The position numbers and the translations under genes were made by a program. The notes beneath the pieces were generated by a model that ran no database searches, was not told the origin of the DNA, and saw only the letters and a list, made by a program, of their open reading frames with translations. A stretch of 64,000 nt of DNA from Plotosus lineatus (taxonomy: Eukaryota > Chordata > Actinopteri > Siluriformes > Plotosidae), in assembly GCA_024760905.1 (NCBI GenBank), contig CM045746.1:7431466-7495465 (forward strand), written 5' to 3'. Shown in pieces: positions 1 through 11,549 of the stretch (its first letter is position 1; every line of letters begins with the position of its first letter).

Positions 1-1255
1 AAGGACAAGGGCGATGTACAGAGTTGTGGCAACTACAGAGGGATAAAGTTGATGAGCCATACAATGAAGCTATGGGAAAGAATAGTGGAAGCAAGACTAA
101 GGGCAGAGGTCAGCATTTGTGAACAACAGTTTGGTTTCATGCCCAGAAAGAGCACCACAGATGCAGTGTTTGCTTTGAGGATGTTAATAGAGAAGTACAG
201 AGAAGGTCAGAAGGAGCTGCATTGTGCCTTTGTGGATCTGGAGAAAGCATATGACAGGGTGCCGAGAGAAGAACTGTAGTATTGTATGAGGAAGTCTGGA
301 GTGGCAGAGAAGTATGTTAGAGTAGTGCAGGACATGTATGATAGATGTAAGACAGTGGTGAGGTGTGCTGTCGGTGTGACAGAAGAGTTCAAGGTGGAGG
401 TGGGACTGCATCAAGGGTCAGCTCTCAGCCCCTTCTTGTTTGCTATGGTGATGGACAGGCTAACAGATGAGGTTAGACAAGAATCTCCATGGACTATGAT
501 GTTTGCAGATGACATAGTGATCTGTAGTGAGAGCAGAGACCGAGTGGAGGAAAATCTAGAGAGGTGGAGGTATGCCCTGGAAAGGAGGGGATTGAAGGTT
601 AGTCTTAGTAAGACAGAATACATGTGTGTGAACGACAAGGACCCAAGAGGAACTTTGAGGTTACAGGGGGCAGAGATAAAGAAGGTGGAGGATTTTAAGT
701 ACTTAGGCTCAACAATCCAGAGCAATGGAGTGTGTGGAAAAGAGGTGAAGAAGCGCGTGCAGGCAGGTTGGAATGGATGGAGAAAAGCGTCGGTGTGATG
801 TGTGATAGGAGAGTATCGGCAAGAATGAAGGGAAAAGTGTACAAGACGGTGATGAGGCCAGCAATGTTGTATGGTTTAGAGACAGTGGCCCTGGGGAAAA
901 GACAGGAGTCAGAGTTGGAGGTAGCAGAGATGAAAATGTTGAGGTTCTCTTTGGGAGTAACGAGGATGGATAGGATCAGAAATGAGTACATCAGAGGGAC
1001 AGCACATGTTAGATGTTTTGGAGACAAAGTCAGAGAGGCTAGATTGAGATGGTTTGGACATGTACAGAGGAGGGATAGTGAGTATATTGGTCATAGGATG
1101 CTGAGGTTGGAAATACCAGGCAAAAGGCCCAGAGGAAGACCAAAGAGAAGATTTATGGATGCGGTGAAGGCGGACATGAAGGTCGTTGGAGTAAGAGTAG
1201 AAGATGCAGAGGATAGGGAGAGATGGAGGCAGATCATTTGCTGTGGCGACCCCTG
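1..1255 (+). pseudogene. RTE reverse transcriptase, broken C-terminal part
   Basis: The reading frame contains the RT signatures in order: FGFMPRKSTTDA, the motif-A aspartate in FVDLEKAYD, GLHQGSALSP, and the catalytic FADD near 507-518. After these comes a C-terminal region ending RPRGRPKRRFMDAV...ICCGDP. The frame is broken twice. A TAG at 277-279 stands where three of the other four copies have a tryptophan codon (the fifth, copy D, also reads W), and a frameshift near 785-800 moves the C-terminal 170 codons to another frame. This copy cannot encode a full protein. Confidence 0.85.
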
Positions 1256-1297
1256 AAGGGAACAGCCGAAAGGAAAAGAAGAAGAAGAAGAAGAAGA
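1..1297 (+). mobile_element. RTE-type LINE, copy A (3' part)
   Basis: This is the 3' portion of a non-LTR retrotransposon that enters the window already inside its reverse-transcriptase domain. The same sequence recurs four more times in the window (24.4, 33.8, 46.1 and 54.6 kb, all on the minus strand), so it is a young multicopy family. The 3' end reads TGTGGCGACCCCTGAAGGGA followed by a short linker and a (GAA)n tail instead of poly(A), as is usual for RTE/BovB-like LINEs. The tail runs into an (ATCC)n array. Family assignment rests on the protein motifs and the tail; I did not compare it with a repeat library. Confidence 0.9.
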
Positions 1298-1960
1298 CCC
1301 ATCAATTCTACCCTCCATCCATGAATCTATCCATCTTTTCAGCCATCAGTCCATCAGTCCATCAGTCCATCAGTCCATCCATCAGTCCACCCATCCATAA
1401 TTCCATTTATCCATCCATCCATCCATCCATCCATCCATCCATCCATCCATCCATCCATCCATCCATATCTATCAATATTTCCAGCTATTTATCCATCAGT
1501 GCACCCACATAGCCTTCCATTTATCCATTCAAACATCCATGCACCCACTAATCTATCCATCCATCCATCCATCCATCCATCCATCCATCCATCCATCCAT
1601 CCATCTTTCCATCCATCCATTAATTAGTACACCCATTAATCCAGCCTTTCATCCATTCTTCAGTGTACCCATTAATCTATCCATTCATCAATTTATCTTT
1701 TCATCCATCCATCCATCCATCCATCCATCCATCCATCCATCCATCCATCCATCCATCCAAAATGCATCCATCAGTGCACCCACCAATCTATCCATCCATC
1801 AGTAACACCCCTCAATCCATCCTAATTCATTTATGTATCTATCTCTCCATTCATCCTAACCTTCCTCTCCATCCATCCATTCAACTGTTATATTAGCTAT
1901 TTATCCATCCATCCATCCATCCAGCCATCCATCTATCCATCTATTGAGCTGTACATCCAT
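1298..1960. repeat. (ATCC)n tetranucleotide array
   Basis: Several long, nearly perfect ATCC runs (about 1408-1466, 1552-1620, 1705-1758, 1900-1925) are separated by decayed versions such as CATCAGTC and CATTAATC. The array starts directly after the GAA tail of RTE copy A. Open frames here are artefacts of the repeat (Ser-Ile-His-Pro polymers). Confidence 0.95.
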
Positions 1961-3795
1961 CAATCTGTATGAATGTCCATCTGTTCTTATTATATTAATT
2001 TTATTTATGCTTGTATCAGTTCATTCATCTATCCATCCACTTATTTAAATGGTCATGTTTATCAATCTATCCAGCTGGTACACTTTTTCTATTTGCTGTA
2101 GCGAATAATAATAAAACTATTTCTCTTTCCACACTTTCTCTGTACTCCATTGAATTGCCAGACATAACACAGCTGCGTAAAGAATCCGTGCGTGGAGACA
2201 CTTTGCTTTACTTCGTGTTATTGTTAATCTGAAATTTTTTTTAAGGATCAGGACACCAGACCTGGTTAAAAAAGGCTGTCTTTATTTTCCTTTTTTACGA
2301 GCTGGAGATTTATGAAATCAAAGCACTTCAGTCTATCAAAAACTCTGCCCTCTGGATTGCAACGTAATTGCATCACACTCAAAGTATGTACTCACTATAA
2401 ACGTCCTTTCTTATATATACAGTCTGGATTCCAGGAGGGCTGAAGCTTTACTCTCTTTTTTTTCTGCTAATGCTGCTCATTGAAGGGAGACGTGAACATT
2501 AGTGGACGTGTTAAATCATGCACGGTGTTAGGAAGAGAGAAATCAGAGAACCCATTCTTCAATCTTCTCTCATGGGAGGCTTTGAGACTAGTCCTGCTGT
2601 GTGGCCATTCATCTCCATATTCTTATTATGCTTGGATTTAATGAACTGCTCATTGGTTCTGATCTAAGGGTTATCAGTAAAAACCCAAGACTTCCAGAAA
2701 CACTGCTGGCCCTTGAGGAAGACCATTAGTCCTTGACTTACTTTAAATTTCATTAATTCATTCATCCGGAGTAGATCTGGTGCGCCTTCACAGCACATTA
2801 AGTTGGTCAGGGCATCTAACGGTAGGGTTAAAGATTATAATCAGCGGCTGAGAGAGTATGCAAGCTGATTGGCAGCGGTGTCAATGTAGGCAGTGATGGC
2901 ATACACTCATCTTCCTGTCACTTGCAATGATCACCAGCTAATCATATGTGTCTGTGAGCTCATGTGTTCAAAGAGGTGGATTGTGTGTGCTCTCCAAGTG
3001 TGTTGGACCACCTCTGAATGTACATGCACAGCAATTCGTAAAGATCACTAAATTCGTAAAGATCAATTCATAAAACGGTAAGAGCGCTTAACGTTGCCCC
3101 TCATTATAAATTTTATTCTAATCAGAGCTATGTATCTTTGGATTGATGGTTGACTTCATAAGAATGTGCAATAATAAGACTGAGAGCACATAAATGAACC
3201 ACACTCTGAATTATTTCCAGTGAAGTACAACCACAGGCAGTGTAATTTCATCACTCTTCCTCAGTGTCTGGAACCCAGCCCGTGGTTTCACTGCCAATAT
3301 CGTTCCATCATCACCCCTTGATCAACCACCTCCATAGATATGTAAAGTCCTGTATCATTCTGTTGGTGATATTCAAAATGGCATTTTATTTATAGTGAAT
3401 GTCAGTGCTCGAGGAAGTCTGAAGCTCGTCAGGATGGAAATTGAAAAACGAACAGAGCTTTGTTATTACCGAAGGCATAAATGCATTGAAATTCATGAGA
3501 TTCATTTGTCGATGCCTGGAGAAGAAATGTCTCTAAGTGTCTCCTTACTGAGAATCCTGAAACCTGGTAATTCACTCAAAATAAGTTGTTATGATAATAA
3601 TGTTTTTTTTTTTTTTTTTTGTTTTTGTTTTTTTTTTTTTGTGGGTGTTACTTTAGCATCAAGTTAACTGTTGGGTTAATGGCTAGGAATTGCCATAATT
3701 ACTGGAGTTGTGTGTGCTTTAAAAAAAGCAACATTCAGAAAAGTTTTACTTCATGATATAAAACAGCAACCAGTGTGTGTGTGTGTGTGGGGGCG
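1961..3795. other. Unassigned AT-rich stretch
   Basis: No gene or recognised repeat is visible. A 90-codon open frame at 3395-3667 runs into a poly(T) tract (3602-3641) and has no recognisable domain. Short (GT)n occurs at 3774-3789. Confidence 0.5.
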
Positions 3796-4615
3796 GTGAT
3801 AAAGATTAATGGACAGGAGATGATGTCACTGAGAGATGCAAAGAAAGAAAGGTTTGAGGAATAGGAGCGATGAAAAGGAGTGATAAATGGATATGTTGAA
3901 GGAATATGATAAAGATAAGTGATGGAGGGATCTGGTGAAGGGATCTTAAAAAGAATAGTCATGATGAAGAGGAGTGATGAAGGGAAGTGATGAGGGGATG
4001 TGAAGAAGAGTCAAGATGAAGAGCATTGATGAAGGAAAGTGATGGGAATTGATGAAGGGATGTGAGGAGTGATGAAGAGGAGTGATGAAGGGAAGTGATG
4101 ACGATTAATGAAGAGACGTGATTAAGAGTGATAAATGAATGTGATGAAGGTATGTGATGAAGAGGAGTATGTGATAAGATGAAGTGATAAACATAAGTGA
4201 AGTGGTGAAGGGATGTAATGAAGTCATAATGAAGATCAGCGATGAAGAGATGTGATGAAGAGAAGGAATGTGATAAGGAGGAGTGATGAAGGATTGTTAT
4301 GCGGAGTGAGCAAAAGATATATTGAAGAGACGTGATGAACAGCAGTGATATAGTGAAGTGTTAAAGAGGAGTGATGAAGGGCTGTGACGAGGAGTGATGA
4401 AGTGCAGTGATGAAGGGATGAGATGAGAAGTGATGAAAAGATGTGATGGAGGGAAATGTTGAAGGGAAATGTTGATGTAATGAAAAAGAGAGATGTAGAA
4501 GAGTTATGGTGAAGAGCAGTAGTGAAAGGGAGTGGTAAAGAAGAGGAGTGATAGAGCAAAGTGGTGAAGGGGAAGAGGAGTGCTGAAGCAAAGTGATAGC
4601 AGTGATAAACAGTAG
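3796..4615. repeat. Degenerate GATGAA-type purine minisatellite
   Basis: The plus strand is built of imperfect units such as GTGATGAAGGGATGTGATGAAGAG, with few pyrimidine pairs. It resembles the larger array at 6886-9086 and probably has the same origin. Minus-strand frames rich in Ser, His, Leu and Phe are artefacts of this composition. Confidence 0.85.
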
Positions 4616-4870
4616 TAACAGGCTTCCGTCAGTCTCGAAGGACTATGGATCAGCTCTGGCTGATATCCCAGCTGGTGATACTCTCCAGTGCGCAGAGCCT
4701 GGGCAGGAAGTATGGAGGACATGTTGTTACCCAAGCAGCAAGGCCCCCCTCTCGGCGCCACCGGATCCAATGCAAGGACAGAAGCCGATACGACTGGGTT
4801 CCAGTGCCGCTGCAGGAGTTGCCAGAATGTTGCTGTGAACGAACTGCCTCAGGGGACTCCAACTTTCGAT
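4616..4870. other. GC-rich segment joined to a SINE, origin unknown
   Basis: About 250 bp, clearly more GC-rich than its surroundings, begins GGCTTCCGTCAGTCTCGAAG and is fused to the 3' side of the following minus-strand SINE-A copy. It is open in three frames (up to about 80 codons), which is more than I expect for random AT-rich DNA but is explained by GC content. It may be part of another retroelement, or a transduced fragment carried by the SINE. Confidence 0.4.
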
Positions 4871-5076
4871 TAGAAACACGCTGACAACTTTGCAGCTACT
4901 CTTTTACATGAACCTCACACCATCGACAATGAGAGACATGGCCGGCCTTTCATAACCCAGTTAGCTGCACTGTGGGGGACAGTGGGATCCTGTCGAGAGT
5001 GGGGGCTTGAACCCCTAACCTTAGGATCAGTGATCCAACCGACATTACCATCAGGCTATCGCTGCCCAATGATAAA
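4871..5076 (-). mobile_element. SINE-A fragment with tRNA head
   Basis: This is a reverse-orientation copy of the main SINE of the window. It has the core (ACGCTGAC...GAGAGACATGGCCGG... GTTAGCTGCACTG) followed by a decayed tRNA-like head whose B-box complement reads GGGCTTGAACCCC. The usual 3' tail is replaced by the GC-rich segment at 4616-4870. Confidence 0.8.
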
Positions 5077-5086
5077 CAGAAGAGGT

Positions 5087-5087
<1 letters not shown>

Positions 5088-5140
<53 letters not shown>

Positions 5141-5142
5141 TT
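5088..5142. repeat. (AAT)n microsatellite
   Basis: About 18 uninterrupted AAT triplets. Confidence 0.98.
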
Positions 5143-5440
5143 ATTATAATAGTCATAGAAACAGACAGAGCATAAAAGGATTTTCTCTTCTTAGTAAATC
5201 ATCAGTGATTGACATTTCCTTGGTTCACTATCGATTTCTTTCTTTCTTTTTCTTGTTATTTGTCAAAAATATAATGGAAAATTGATCTTATTAGGTAATG
5301 GAAAGTAACGCTGTTCATGGCGTGTGCAGAGCAGAGCCACTGACAGAAACATGAGGCTAAAAAGACAGAACCATGAGCTTTGACTACAAAAGGAGCCGTA
5401 ATGTCCATCATACTGATCACTGAGCGAATTTTTACATTCC
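5143..5440. other. Unassigned stretch
   Basis: No gene, RNA or recognised repeat is visible. Confidence 0.5.
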
Positions 5441-6220
5441 CAGTGAAAAGGCTTCTCCCTTGCCCTCTCTGTCTCACTAGTGTTTCTTGCTTTCTCTCTT
5501 TCTCTCTCTATTGTCTCCTACTGCCTCTCCATCTCTCACTAGCATCTCCTACTGTCTCTCCATCTCTCAATAGTGTCTCATACTATCTCTCTGTCTCTCA
5601 CTAGCGTCTCCTACTGTCTCTCCATCTCTCAGTAGTGTCTCCTACTGTCTCTCCATCTCTTACTAGTGTATCCTACTGTCTCTCCATCTCTCACTAGCAT
5701 CTCCTACTGTCTCTACATCTCTCACTAGTGTCTCCTCCTGTCTCTCCATCTCTCACTAGCATCTCCTACTGTCTCTCCATCTCTCAGTATCATCTCATAT
5801 TGTCTCTCCATCTCTCACTAGCGTCTGCTACTGTCTCTTCATCTTTCAGTAGCATCTCCTACTGTCTCTCCATCTTTCACTAACATCTCCTACTGTCTCT
5901 CCATCTCTCACTAGCATCTCCTACTGTCTCTCACTAGCATTTCCCACTGTCTCTCTGTCTCTCACTAGCATTTTCTACTGTCTAACCATCTCTCACTAGC
6001 GTCTCCTACTGTCTCTCCAGCTCTCACTAGCATCTCCTACTGTCTCTCTGTTTCTCACTAGCGTCTCCTACTGTCTCTCCGTTTCTCACTAGCATTTCCT
6101 ACTGTCTCTCCATCTCTTACTAGTGTCTCGCACTGTCTCTCTGTCTCTCACTAGCATCTCGTACTGTCTCTCTGTCTCTCACTAGCGTCTCCTACTGTCT
6201 CCGTCAATCTCTAGAGTCTC

Positions 6221-6252
<32 letters not shown>
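5441..6252. repeat. 31-bp CT-rich minisatellite ending in (CT)n
   Basis: The unit is about 31 bp, built around CACTAGCATCTCCTACTG followed by TCTCTCCATCTCT, repeated over about 700 bp (roughly 23 units). Variants alternate GCATCTC, GTGTCTC and GCGTCTC. The array degenerates into a perfect (CT)n run at about 6222-6252. The strand is almost free of G and A pairs, so it could adopt triplex-type structures. Confidence 0.92.
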
Positions 6253-6256
<4 letters not shown>

Positions 6257-6885
6257 ACCTTTCTGTCCGTCTCCCTTTTTATACACTAATAAAAACATTT
6301 TTGAATGTGTATATTAACCCTTTTTTTCTTATTTCCCTCATTTCGTCTTCCTGCTTTATGTCTCCATTGACGTGCAGTTCTCGATATTGAAAATGTGGCC
6401 TTTCTATTTTCAGATACTGTAATTATCTCTTCTTTTTTCCCTTCCTGCAATTCCGTTTAGCCATCCCGTTTTCAGAGGCCAGGACTGACAGAATGCTGGC
6501 ACAAGCCAGACATGGTGCAGGTGGGACACATGTCATTTGTCGCCCTCGGACTATGTAAACTAGGTGGTCACATGGAGGATAAAAGAACACTTTGGGAAGA
6601 GGGTGTCGAAGGTAGAGAGAGGGCGTGGGATGGAAAGGAGAAAAAGCAGATGTAGAGGCCCAGGCTGTTAGAGTTCTATTCCGGCAGAAAGTCAAGACAA
6701 AAAGCTTTTGTCATAAACAAGCAAGAGCCCAGTGGTCATGCTGGTGTGATCGCCATCTTTCAGTGCTGCTTTCTTCATCTCTGCCTTGTTTGTGTTATGC
6801 CTGGGAGCTCCGGAAATATTTAACCACCTGACATCATCATTTTACAAGACGGACACAACACAGAATCCAATATTCTAATCCTGGC
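6253..6885. other. Unassigned stretch
   Basis: Mixed-composition DNA without a recognisable gene. Frames at 6423-6695 (minus) and 6625-6831 (plus) overlap each other and show no domain. Confidence 0.5.
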
Positions 6886-7953
6886 TTTTATAACTGTACA
6901 GAAAGATGACGTGGATTCAAAAAGCATGGAAAGGAAAATGGATTATGATGGATAAATTTAGCAAGTGACTCTAAGCAAGGAGAATAATGAAGAAGATGAG
7001 AGTCGATGAAGTAAAAGAGGGATGATAAAAATGAAAAGGAGTGATTAACATGAAAAGGAGAGAGAATTAAGGCATGATTTTGAGGAATAAAATGAAGAGG
7101 ATAAGAAATGATGATGAAGAGGAGTGATGATGAAGATGTGGAGGTGTGATGATGAATAGGAGTGAAGATGAAGAGGCATGATGAAAGAGAGATGATCAAG
7201 ATGTAGAGGAGTGATGAAGAGGCATGATGATGAAGATGAGTGATGAAAGTGTGATGATGAAGATGTAGAGGAGTGATGATGAAGATATCGATGACTGATG
7301 GTGAAAAGGAGCAATGAAGAAGATGAGTGATGATGAAGAGGAGTGAGGAAAGAGTGATGATGAAGTGGAGAGATGATGAAGATGAGTGAGGAAAGAGTGA
7401 TGATAAAGTGGAGAGATGATGAAGAAGAGGAGTGATGAAGAAGAGGAGTGATGAATAACTGATAATGAAAAGGATTGATGAACGAGTGATGGAGAGGAGG
7501 GATGATGAAGAGGTACAATGAAAGAGTGATGATGAAGATGAAGAGGAGGGATGATGAAGAGGTACAATGAAAGAATGATGATGAAGATGTAGTGGAGTGA
7601 AGATGATGAGGTGTGATGAAAGAGTGATGATGAAGAGGCATGATGAAGAGACATGATGAAAAAGTGATGATGAAGATGCAGTGGAGTGATGATGATGAGG
7701 TGTGATGAAAGGGTGATGAAGATGAAGAAAAGCGATTATGAAGAGGTGTGATGAAAAAGTTGCGATGAAGAAGAAGAGCTTGATGATGAAGAGGCATGAT
7801 GAAAGAGTGATGATGAAGATTTAGCAGAGTGATGATGAAGAGGAGTGGTGAAAGAGTGATGATGAAGATGAACAACACTGATCATGAAGAGAAGTGTTGA
7901 ATAAGAGTAGTGATGAAAAAGTGATGATGAACATGTAGATGAGTGTTGAAAGA

Positions 7954-7991
<38 letters not shown>

Positions 7992-8268
7992 AAAGTGATA
8001 ATGAAGATGAACTGGAGTGATAATGAAGAGGCATGTCCAAAGAATGATGAAGAATGGTGATGGAGATGAAGAGGCATGATGATGATGAAGAGAAGTGAGT
8101 ATTGAGAGGAGTGTTGAAAGAGTGATGATGAAGATGAACGATAATGATGATGAAGAGGAGTGCTGAAGAAGAGTAGTGATAAAAAGTGATGATGAGGATG
8201 AAGAAGAATGATGATAAAGAGGAGCGATGATGAACATGTAGATGAGTGATGAAGGAGTGTTGAAAGAG

Positions 8269-8314
<46 letters not shown>

Positions 8315-9086
8315 AAAAAAGTGATAATGAAGATGAACTGGAGTGATAATGAAGAGGCATGTCAAAAGAATGATGAAGAATGGTAATGGAGATGAAGAGG
8401 CATGATGATGATGAAGAGGAGTGAGGATTAAGAGGAGTGTTGAAAGAGTGATGATGAAGATGAAGAGAAGTGATGATGAAGAAGCATGATAAAAGAGTGA
8501 CTATGAATATGTACTGGAGAGATGATGATGAGGTGTGATAAAAGAGTGATTATGAAGATGAAGATGAAGAGGAGGGATGATGAAGATTAAAAGGAATTAT
8601 GCTGAAGAGGTGTTACGAATGAGTGATGATGAAGATGAAAAATAATGATGATGAAGAGGTGTGATGAACGAGTGATGTTGAAGATGTAGAGGTGTGATGA
8701 ATAGGAGTGGTGATGATGTATATGAGTGATGATGAAGATGAAGATGAGTGAAGACAAATAGGTGGGATGAAAGAGTTAGCGGAGTGGTGATGATGTAGCG
8801 GCGTGATAATGACGATGTAGAGGAATGATGATGTCCTTGATGACCTTTGAACGGTTCTATCTGATGTGTCGATATAGTTCCTTTGTGGTAAAGTGATGAA
8901 GATGTTGAGGTGTGATGTGGAGTGGTGATGATGTATATGAGTGATTATGAAGATGTAGATAAGTAAGATGAATAGGTGGAATGAAAGAGTCATGATGAAG
9001 ATGTAGCGGACTGATGATGAAGATGCAGCGGAGTGACGATGACCTTGATGACCTTTGAACAGTTCTATCTGATGTGTCAATATAAT
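6886..9086. repeat. Large GATGAAGA-type purine array
   Basis: About 2.1 kb of imperfect units such as GAGTGATGATGAAGATG, with pure (GAT)n runs at about 7958-7990 and 8268-8312. The first part is a short-unit array. The last 400 bp is organised as two longer units (about 8680-8885 and 8886-9086) that each contain the same non-array sequence, CCTTGATGACCTTTGAAC plus about 25 bp. Minus-strand open frames of up to 277 codons (7045-8365) are Ser/His/Ile/Phe repeats forced by the array. Confidence 0.92.
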
Positions 9087-11290
9087 TCCAAGAACATCGA
9101 CCAATTCAGGATTGTTTCCTTGCTGAGTGTGGAAGGGAAAATCTTCTTCAGCATAGTAACAAGGCAGTTGACCGACTTTCTCTCCAGCAACAGCTACATC
9201 GACACCTCAGTGCAGAAGGGCGGCATATCCAGGGTGCCAGGTTGCCTGGAGCATACGGGAGTGGTGACCCAGCTCATCAGAGAAGCTCAGGAGAACAAAG
9301 GAGACTTGGCAGTGCTTTGGCTCGACCTCGCTAACGCCTATGGATCCATCTCACACAAGCTGGTCCAAGCAACCTTGGAGAGGCATCATGTGCCAGGCCA
9401 GGTCGCACAACTCATTATGGATTACTACAATCAGTTCAATATGAGAGTGTCCGCAGGGCTTGCAACATCAGATTGGCACAGAGTCGAGGTTGGGATCATC
9501 ACAGGCTGTACCATTTCCGTGATCCTTTTTGCCTTGGCAATGAATATGCTAGTTAAGTCTGCTGAAACTCAGTGTCGCGGCCCAAAGACTGCAACGGGAG
9601 TACGGCAACCACCAATCAGGGCATACATGGATGAGCTTACCATTACCACTGAGTCAGTACCAGGAAGCAGGTGGATTCTGCAAGGGCTGGAAGAGCTGTG
9701 TAGATGGGCAAGGATAAGGTTTAAGCCGGAGAAATCGCGGTCACTGGTGCAGAAGAGGGGCAAAGTTGTGGACAGGTTCCGCTTTAGCATCGGTGGGGCA
9801 CCAATCCCAACTGTCTCTGAAAAACCAGTGAAGAGTCTTGGCAAGGTGTTCAACAGCAGCCTTAAGGATTCAACATCCATTCAAGAAACCTGTCAGGAGC
9901 TGGAGAGCTGGTTGAGAACAGTGGACCAGTCTGGGCTACACGGTAAGTTCAAGGCCTGGATTTATCAACATGGCATCCTGCCCAAAGTGCTGTGGCCTCT
10001 ACTCATCTACGAAGTTCCAATTTCGATTGTGGAGGGCCTAGAGAGGAAGGTGAGCAGTTTCCTCAGGAGGTGGCTGGGTCTGCCTAGGAGTCTTAATAGC
10101 ATCGCTCTCTATGGACGCAACACCAAGCTCCAACTGCCGCTGAGCTCACTAGAGGAGGAGTTTAAGGTGACAAAGGCAAGAGAAGTGATGATGTACCGGG
10201 ACTCCAGCGACCCTAAGGTGGCCCAGGCAGGGGTCAGAGTGAAAACCAGGAGGAAGTGGAGAGCCGATGAAGCTGTCACACACGCTGAATTGCGGATACG
10301 ACACAGAGCCCTGGTCGGAGCAGTGACCCATGGTAGGGCTGGTCTGGGAACATGTACAATGCCACAGTATGAGAAGGCCAAGGGGAAGGAGAGACGGCGA
10401 TTGGTGCAGGAGGAGGTGAGGGCAGAAGTGGAGGAGAGGAGGAGCAGTAGAGCGGTTGGTCTAAGGCAGCAGGGTGCCTGGACAAGGTGGGAGCAGGCCA
10501 TGGAACGAAAAGTCACATGGGCAGAGCTCTGGCGGGCAGAGCCACACTGAATAAAGTTCCTTGTCCAAGCGGTCTATGACATTCTGCCCAGTCCATCAAA
10601 CATTTGGGGTAGAATAGAGTCTCCCAACTGCCCGCAGTGCCCAGGCAAAGGCACGTTGGAGCACATTCTGAGCTGCTGTCCAGTAGCCCTTGGGCAGGGG
10701 CGGTACACCTGGCGCCACAACCAGGTTCTGAAACCCATTGCAGAAGTCATCAGCATGGGAATCAGCAAAAGCAGCAGATGGTCCTGCCCCACCACTCAGT
10801 TGATCACCTTTGTGAAGGCGGGTGAGAAGTTGGGAAAAACCGCAGAAGCCAGGAACCCATCGGGGCTACTGGCAACCACAAAAGACTGGCAGCTGTCTGT
10901 TGACCTGGAGAAACAACTCAGTGTATTCTCTCAACCACCCTGAGGCCATACATCCTCCTGGTGTCAAAGGAGACAAAGAGCATCATCTTGATGGAGCTCA
11001 CCGTGCCATGGGAGGACCGACTGGATGAGGCCCATGAGAGAAAGAAGACCAAATATGAAGATCTGGTCGTAGGCTGGAAGGCACAGTGTATGCCCATCGA
11101 GGTTGGCTGCAGAGGGTTCGCAGGCCAATCACTCTATAAAACCTTGAGTGTGCTGGGCATTACGGGGATGGAGAGGAGAAGAGCCATCAAGAGGATCACT
11201 GAGGAAGCAGAGAAAGCCTCGAGATGGCTGTGGATTAGGAGAGGAGATCCATGGGAAAGCAAAAGCCACCTGAACACAAGTCGGGTCTGA
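9033..11290 (+). pseudogene. RT and restriction-like endonuclease protein, inactivated
   Basis: A 505-codon open stretch (9033-10550) holds the RT: FRIVSLLSVEGKIFF, motif A WLDLANAYGS (Asp98), motif B ITGCTIS, and motif C, which reads YMDE (9624-9635) where active RTs have two aspartates (Y/FxDD). The frame is stopped by a TGA at 10548-10550 but continues in the same frame through the CPQC...H...C finger, until a frameshift near 10940. The endonuclease core follows in another frame: RPY-X14-E at 10943-10996, where this family normally has R/K-PD-X12-14-D/E. Both catalytic sites have therefore lost an aspartate, besides the two frame breaks. The first codons (9033-9086) are array sequence. Confidence 0.85.
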
Positions 11291-11420
11291 TCAACCATGG
11301 CTGGGTCGCCTGGGCGAGGGTGTCTGATGTTGAAAGACCCGAAACATCCGAGGACCTCAGGTTACATCACTGATGATGTGTTCAGGAGCATCCTAGAGAT
11401 GTATCATAACAATCACTTTG
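9087..11420 (+). mobile_element. RLE-type LINE (R2/NeSL/HERO-like), 5'-truncated
   Basis: This non-LTR element belongs to the group that uses a restriction-like endonuclease placed after the RT. It starts inside the RT domain and runs through a C-X2-C-X7-H-X4-C finger (10629-10679), an endonuclease-like core (10943-11000) and a short tail to about 11420. It sits in the edge of the purine array, in the second of two ~200-bp units. In the first unit the sequence before the element (ending ATATAGTTC) is joined directly to CTTTGTGGTAAAGTGA, which matches the element's 3' junction at 11416-11431. HERO is my preferred clade, by memory of fish relatives only. Confidence 0.85.
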
Positions 11421-11549
11421 TGGTAAAATGACGAGTCACTTGGCTCGGGTTACAAAGCCCGGAAGACTTTACCTTTTTTTTTAATTGATGAAGAGATGTC
11501 ACTCATGGAAGAGGTTCTTGTACCCACTGGCTGGCTCCTCCTCCAGGAA
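11421..11549. other. Junction DNA after the RLE LINE
   Basis: It contains GTGGTAAAATGACGAG, a short inverted repeat (CGAG...CTCG) and a poly(T) run at about 11472-11483. It may be 3' UTR of the LINE or resumed target DNA. Confidence 0.4.

Noticed and set aside
1204..1896. ORFs of repeated Ser-Ile-His-Pro
   Set aside because: Product of the (ATCC)n microsatellite.
1298..6252. CRISPR-like regular arrays
   Set aside because: The repeats have no unique spacers and the DNA is eukaryotic; these are microsatellites and minisatellites.
7045..8365. Minus-strand ORFs up to 277 codons rich in Ser, His, Ile and Phe
   Set aside because: They are the reverse translation of the GATGAA purine array; all frames are open because the repeat has few stop-forming words.
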